Shown: piece by piece, positions 40,986-44,506 of the stretch
Layout: each line of letters begins with the position of its first letter
How positions within the stretch are numbered: the stretch's first letter is position 1
Assembly: GCA_025352325.1 (NCBI GenBank)
Contig: JANXTR010000024.1
Location: forward strand, 1 to 44,506
DNA length: 44,506 nt
From: Microbacteriaceae bacterium
GTDB lineage: Bacteria; Actinomycetota; Actinomycetes; Actinomycetales; Microbacteriaceae
Reading direction: 5' to 3'
The notes under the pieces: model-generated
Told to the model about the DNA's origin: nothing
What the model saw: only the letters and a program-made list of their open reading frames with translations
Databases searched by the model: none
Program-made: the position numbers and the translations under genes

Positions 40986-42215
40986 TCAGATGGAGCGGAG
41001 TGCCTGGATCGGCCGCATCGCCGCGGCACGGGCCGCAGGGTAGACCCCGAAGAACACGCCGATCGCGACCGAGACGCCGAGCGCGAGCGGCACGGAGTAG
41101 CCGAGCACGACGGGTTGCGTCCCGTTGATTTCGAACTGCGCCCCGAAGAGTGCGACGACCACCCCCAGCACCCCGCCCAGCAGGGTCAGGGTCGCCGCCT
41201 CCACGAGGAACTGGCCCAGGATCGCGGGCCGGGTCGCGCCGAGCGCCTTGCGGATGCCGATCTCGCGGGTGCGTTCGGTGACGGTCACGAGCATGACGTT
41301 GGTCACGCCGATCCCGCCGACGAGCAGGGAGATCGCGGCGACCGCTCCGAGCAGCACGGTGAAGCTCTGCGCGCTGGACGCCGCCGTCTGCAGGAGGGCG
41401 GTCTGGTCGGTGACCGTGTACGGCGCGGTCGCCGTGGTGTCGCTCGGGTTGTACTTCAGCAGTTGGTTGAGCACGACCTCCACCTCGCCCTGGGCGGCCG
41501 CGACATCCGCCGAGCTGGTGGCCTCGACGGTCATTGTGCTGATCGCACCGAAGCCGGTGTAGCTGCGCTGCACCCGGCTGATCGGCGCCACGACGACCGA
41601 GTTGGCATCCGAGACGCCGGTGCTCGACTGGGTGGCCAGGATGCCGACGACGGTGAACGGCGTGCCGTCCACCGAGATCGACTTCCCGAGCGCCGAGCCG
41701 GTCGGGAAGAGCTCGGTGGCGAGCGTCGATCCGATGATCACGACCTTCGCGGCGTCTGCCACGTCGGCCTGGGTGAAGGACTCGCCGGTGCCGATCTTCG
41801 CGGTCGTGACGGTGAAGTAGTTGGGCGTGGTCCCGACAAGCGAGACGGAGGTCTCGTTCGCATTCGTCGAAGAGACGGTGAGGCTCGTGGTGACCTGCGG
41901 CACCACCGCGTCGACGTGGCCGAGGCCGGCATCGGCGAGGCGGTTTGCGACGTCGAGGGTGAGCTTCTTGGTCGAGGTGTCGGTCGCGGTCGTTCCGCCG
42001 CCGAAGCCGAATCCGCTGCCCGCGCGCACCGTCAAGGTGTTCGTGCCTAGTTGCGTGATGAGGTTGTTGATCTGCTGCGAACTGCCGTTGCCGACCGCGA
42101 GCAGCAGGATGACGGCGGCCACCCCGATCATCACGCCCAGCAGCGTGAGCGACGAGCGCAGCTTGTTGGCCGTGATGCCGCGGAATGCGGAGCGCAGCGT
42201 CTCGATGACGGTCAT
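40986..42215 (-). CDS. MacB-type ABC transporter permease
   Basis: The 409-residue permease has one N-terminal helix (about 17-42), a large extracytoplasmic MacB-like domain, and three C-terminal helices in an FtsX fold (AAISLLVGGIGVTNVMLVTVTE, LVEAATLTLLGGVLGVVVALF, and the last near VPLALGVSVAIGVFFG). MacB transporters do not pump across the membrane but drive export of extracytoplasmic substrates by conformational change. The ATG overlaps the ATPase stop (ATGA). In contrast to E. coli MacB, ATPase and permease are separate proteins. Confidence 0.92.
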   Translation of the reverse strand: MTVIETLRSAFRGITANKLRSSLTLLGVMIGVAAVILLLAVGNGSSQQINNLITQLGTNTLTVRAGSGFGFGGGTTATDTSTKKLTLDVANRLADAGLGHVDAVVPQVTTSLTVSSTNANETSVSLVGTTPNYFTVTTAKIGTGESFTQADVADAAKVVIIGSTLATELFPTGSALGKSISVDGTPFTVVGILATQSSTGVSDANSVVVAPISRVQRSYTGFGAISTMTVEATSSADVAAAQGEVEVVLNQLLKYNPSDTTATAPYTVTDQTALLQTAASSAQSFTVLLGAVAAISLLVGGIGVTNVMLVTVTERTREIGIRKALGATRPAILGQFLVEAATLTLLGGVLGVVVALFGAQFEINGTQPVVLGYSVPLALGVSVAIGVFFGVYPAARAAAMRPIQALRSI

Positions 42216-43027
42216 ACGGCGGCCCCGTTCCCGCGGGTGGCACCGAGGGGCCGGTTGCGTCGGTCGCTCACCAGGTGCCCGTCGCGGATCGAGATGACGC
42301 GGGCGGCGTGGGCGCCGACGGTGTTCTCGTGGGTGATGACAACGATGGTGCGACCCACCTTCGTGAGGGAATCGAGGATGCCGAGCACGTCATCTGTGGA
42401 CTGGCTGTCGAGGTTTCCGGTGGGTTCGTCGGCGAGCACGATGGTCGGGCTGGTGACGAGCGCACGGGCGATGGCGACGCGCTGCTGCTGACCGCCGGAA
42501 AGCGCCTGCGGGCGGTGATCGACGCGATCCGCGAGGCCGACCAGGTCGAGCGCTTCGAGCGCGAGTCGTTTGCGTTCGGCCGACTTCACGCCGCCGTAGA
42601 CGAGCGGAAGCTCCACGTTGGCCAGCGCCGTCATGCGCGGGATGAGGTTGAACGACTGGAACACGAAGCCGATCTGCTGGTTGCGCACCTTCGCGAGCTG
42701 CCGGTCATCCAGCGAGCTGACGTCGACGCCTCCCAGCAGATACTGACCCTCTGACGCGATGTCGAGGCAGCCGAGCAGGTTCATCAGCGTCGACTTGCCG
42801 GAGCCCGACGGGCCCATGATCGCCAGGTAGTCACCGCGGGTCACGACGAGGTCGATGCCACGCAGGGCTTCGACGGCGGCTTCTCCGGTTCCATAGGTCT
42901 GACGGATGCCGCGCAGCTCCAGCACCGCGTCGGCGACATGCTCGAGCGGGGCCGCCGTCGCACCACCTGCGCTGGTCGAGCTACTCCCGCCGGTCGAGCC
43001 TGTCGAGACCACCGTTGTCGCACTCAT
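42212..43027 (-). CDS. MacB-type ABC transporter ATPase
   Basis: The 271-residue subunit has Walker A GPSGSGKS, Q-loop VFQSFNLIP, signature LSGGQQQR, Walker B IVLADEPTGNLD and a switch histidine in VITHE. Residues 6-21 (VVSTGSTGGSSSTSAG) are an extra N-terminal segment encoded by sequence related to the palindromic element in lysS. ATG 43027 overlaps the adaptor stop (ATGA); longer in-frame versions run through the adaptor gene and were rejected. Confidence 0.93.
   Translation of the reverse strand: MSATTVVSTGSTGGSSSTSAGGATAAPLEHVADAVLELRGIRQTYGTGEAAVEALRGIDLVVTRGDYLAIMGPSGSGKSTLMNLLGCLDIASEGQYLLGGVDVSSLDDRQLAKVRNQQIGFVFQSFNLIPRMTALANVELPLVYGGVKSAERKRLALEALDLVGLADRVDHRPQALSGGQQQRVAIARALVTSPTIVLADEPTGNLDSQSTDDVLGILDSLTKVGRTIVVITHENTVGAHAARVISIRDGHLVSDRRNRPLGATRGNGAAV
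42971..43010. repeat. Partial copy of the lysS palindromic element
   Basis: CGGTCGAGCCTGTCGAGACC (42991-43010) matches the arm of the lysS element, and GCTGGTCGAGC (42971-42981) is a second, shortened half-site. It lies in the ATPase gene and is translated. Confidence 0.55.
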
Positions 43028-44250
43028 CCGTTCGCCCCGTTGCGGTTGCCGAACCCGCCCGTCCCGCCGCCCGGGAAGGTACCGGCCCCGCCGAACCCGC
43101 CGAACCCGCCGCGCGTGCCGGTGCCGGTCGTGCCCGTCGTCGTGGTGGTGGACGCCGTTACGGTGCCGATCACGATCGTCTCGCTGGCCGTGAGTCCGGT
43201 CTTGACCTCGGTGCCGTCGTCGCCGACGATGCCGAGCGTGACCGTGGTGACCGTGGTCTTGCCGGTCTTGGAATCGACGACCTTGACCGTCGACCGCCCG
43301 TTCGCGGTGGTGATCGCAGCGGCAGGCACGTAGAGCGCGTCCGCGGCGCTCGAGTTGATCGTGATGGCGACCGAGGCAGTCTGGCCGAGGCGCACCTTGT
43401 CGGGGATGGCATCCAAGGTGATCGTGGTCGCGTACGTGACGACCGAGTTCGAGGACGTGGCAGTGGGGGAGACCGCGGTGACCTTCGCGGTCGCCGTCAC
43501 GCCGGTGAGCGCCGGGAAGCTGACGGTCGCAGCCTGACCGACGGTGACGTTCGAGATGTCGGCCTCCGCGATGTTCGCAGTCACCTTGTAACTTGAGACG
43601 TCGGCGATGGTGACGAAGCCGGAGGAGCTGGAGCTGGTCGACCCGCTGGTCGATCCCGTCGAGGCCCCCGAGCTGCTCGACCCCGAACCGGAGCCGCTGG
43701 AGCTGCCCGAACTCGCGCCGACCTCGCCGCTGACGGCGATCAACAGACCCGCGATCGGAGCGGTGAGCGTCGCCTTCGCGAGGTTCTCCTTCGCGGTCAT
43801 CCAGGTGCCCTTGGCCTGCGCCAGCGATTGCTTGGCCTGATTGATGAAGGAGACCTGCGCGTTCGGCTGCGCGGCGGCGGCGGTCAGATCCTGCGAGGCG
43901 TAGACGTACGCGGCGTAGTCGGTGTTCACGGTCGACTGCAGGTCGGTGGTGTCGAGGGTTCCCAGCATCTGACCTGCCGTCACCGTCTGGCCGACCGCGA
44001 CATCCACGCTGGCGATCGTGCCAGAAACGGCGAAGTCGGCCGACACGTCGCGCGCCGCGGCGATCGCGCCGCTCGCGGTGATCGTGCTGCTCACGATGCC
44101 CTGCTGGACCGTTCCGGTCAGCTGCATCCCGGTGGCTGGGGCGGACGTCGCGGAGAAGGGCTTGAAAATGACGATGCCGGCAAGGGCGAGGGCTGCGACG
44201 ATCACAACGGCGAGCCCTCCGTTGATGAGCACACGCCTGGAGATCTTCAT
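43024..44250 (-). CDS. MacA/HlyD-type membrane fusion adaptor
   Basis: The 408-residue protein has an N-terminal anchor helix (about 11-29), the lipoyl-domain half-motif SGTIASVDVAVGQTVTAGQ, a short coiled-coil hairpin with a Ser/Gly low-complexity insert (about 183-215), the beta-barrel region SYKVTANIAEADISNVTVGQ and a Gly/Phe-rich tail GGFGGFGGAGTFPGGGTGGF. It is the adaptor of the ABC pair encoded next; in this monoderm, the tail may replace contact with an outer-membrane channel. It is the first gene of the cluster. CATATT at 44268-44273 (minus strand) is a possible -10. Confidence 0.9.
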   Translation of the reverse strand: MKISRRVLINGGLAVVIVAALALAGIVIFKPFSATSAPATGMQLTGTVQQGIVSSTITASGAIAAARDVSADFAVSGTIASVDVAVGQTVTAGQMLGTLDTTDLQSTVNTDYAAYVYASQDLTAAAAQPNAQVSFINQAKQSLAQAKGTWMTAKENLAKATLTAPIAGLLIAVSGEVGASSGSSSGSGSGSSSSGASTGSTSGSTSSSSSGFVTIADVSSYKVTANIAEADISNVTVGQAATVSFPALTGVTATAKVTAVSPTATSSNSVVTYATTITLDAIPDKVRLGQTASVAITINSSAADALYVPAAAITTANGRSTVKVVDSKTGKTTVTTVTLGIVGDDGTEVKTGLTASETIVIGTVTASTTTTTGTTGTGTRGGFGGFGGAGTFPGGGTGGFGNRNGANG

Positions 44251-44416
44251 GATCGAATGCTGACCACGCCGAATATGCGTGACTTCGGTAGAGGCTATGA
44301 ATGCGCTGATAGCTTCGAGGCTTCTGTGAGAGATCGCACCACCGACCCCACAGCGGCCTCAGCCAGCCGGATGCCACGGCTCCGTGCATGCGGCGGTCTC
44401 CGTTAGACTCCCCCTC

Positions 44417-44506
44417 GGTACCGTGTCCGAGCGGCCGAAGGAGCATGTCTCGAAAACATGTGACGGTTCATCCCGTCCGTGGGTTCAAATCCCACCGGTA
44501 CCGCCA
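44417..44506 (+). tRNA. tRNA-Ser (CGA)
   Basis: A 90-base sequence starting GGTACCG and ending CGGTACCGCCA forms a class II cloverleaf with a long variable arm. The anticodon stem CATGT/ACATG encloses loop CTCGAAA with anticodon CGA. The CCA is encoded, and the gene ends at the window edge. Confidence 0.97.

Noticed and set aside
43610-43705. Further copies of the lysS palindromic element in the adaptor gene
   Set aside because: GGTCGACCCGCTGGTCGA-like sequence is present, but it lies in a Ser/Gly low-complexity stretch and lacks the full arm, so codon bias explains it as well.
42212-44446. A 744-residue version of the ABC ATPase
   Set aside because: The N-terminal 473 residues would be encoded out of frame across the adaptor gene; the ATGA overlap at 43024-43027 marks the real start.

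Overview
The window is high-GC actinobacterial chromosome, most probably from the family Microbacteriaceae. The evidence is the strong G/C preference at third codon positions, frequent GTG starts, ATGA/GTGA gene overlaps, TANNNT -10 boxes placed directly before start codons, and the order ppa-tilS-hpt-ftsH-folEPBK-DUF3180-PH-PH-DUF2520-panC-lysS, typical of that group. The family assignment is inference; genus cannot be read from the sequence.

Layout. (1) 1-858: the 3' end of a CoA-transferase B subunit, then tRNA-Phe, tRNA-Asp and tRNA-Glu on the minus strand, then a structured leader. (2) 859-4657: two secreted cell-wall hydrolases (M23 and NlpC/P60) that share a coiled-coil region, convergent with a glycerate kinase carrying a repeat insert. 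(3) 4679-17483: a housekeeping block: pyrophosphatase, divergent tilS-hpt, ftsH, the folate genes folE-folP-folB-folK, a DUF3180 membrane protein, two bacterial PH-domain membrane proteins, a DUF2520 protein, panC, lysS and two very small membrane proteins. (4) 17491-23119: a sugar operon of a LacI repressor with a visible promoter and palindromic operator, a CUT1-type ABC importer (binding protein and two permeases) and a family-1-like glycosidase. (5) 23284-27078: a small membrane protein; a minus-strand kinase plus class-III PLP phospho-lyase-like pair followed by a pirin gene remnant; and a CtaG-like protein. (6) 27109-28804: two adjacent XRE-regulator/membrane-protein cassettes, each with a clear palindromic operator at its promoter. 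(7) 28940-35996: clpC with a UUCG-loop terminator, a kinase fragment, an ArgA-like acetyltransferase, a secreted-type protein, and an ADP-ribosylglycohydrolase-family protein translationally coupled to a ribokinase. (8) 36042-44506: radA, a two-component system divergent from a small secreted repeat protein, a MacA/MacB-type export cluster with a DUF5666 protein, and tRNA-Ser(CGA).

No phage, integrase, transposase or CRISPR was seen. The accessory content consists of the sugar operon, the kinase/phospho-lyase pair, the two HTH-membrane cassettes, the ADP-ribosylglycohydrolase/ribokinase pair, the two-component/export cluster, and several palindromic or tandem repeats lying inside coding genes. 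Ten promoter -10 boxes predict leaderless transcripts, plus an eleventh inside one of the XRE operators.
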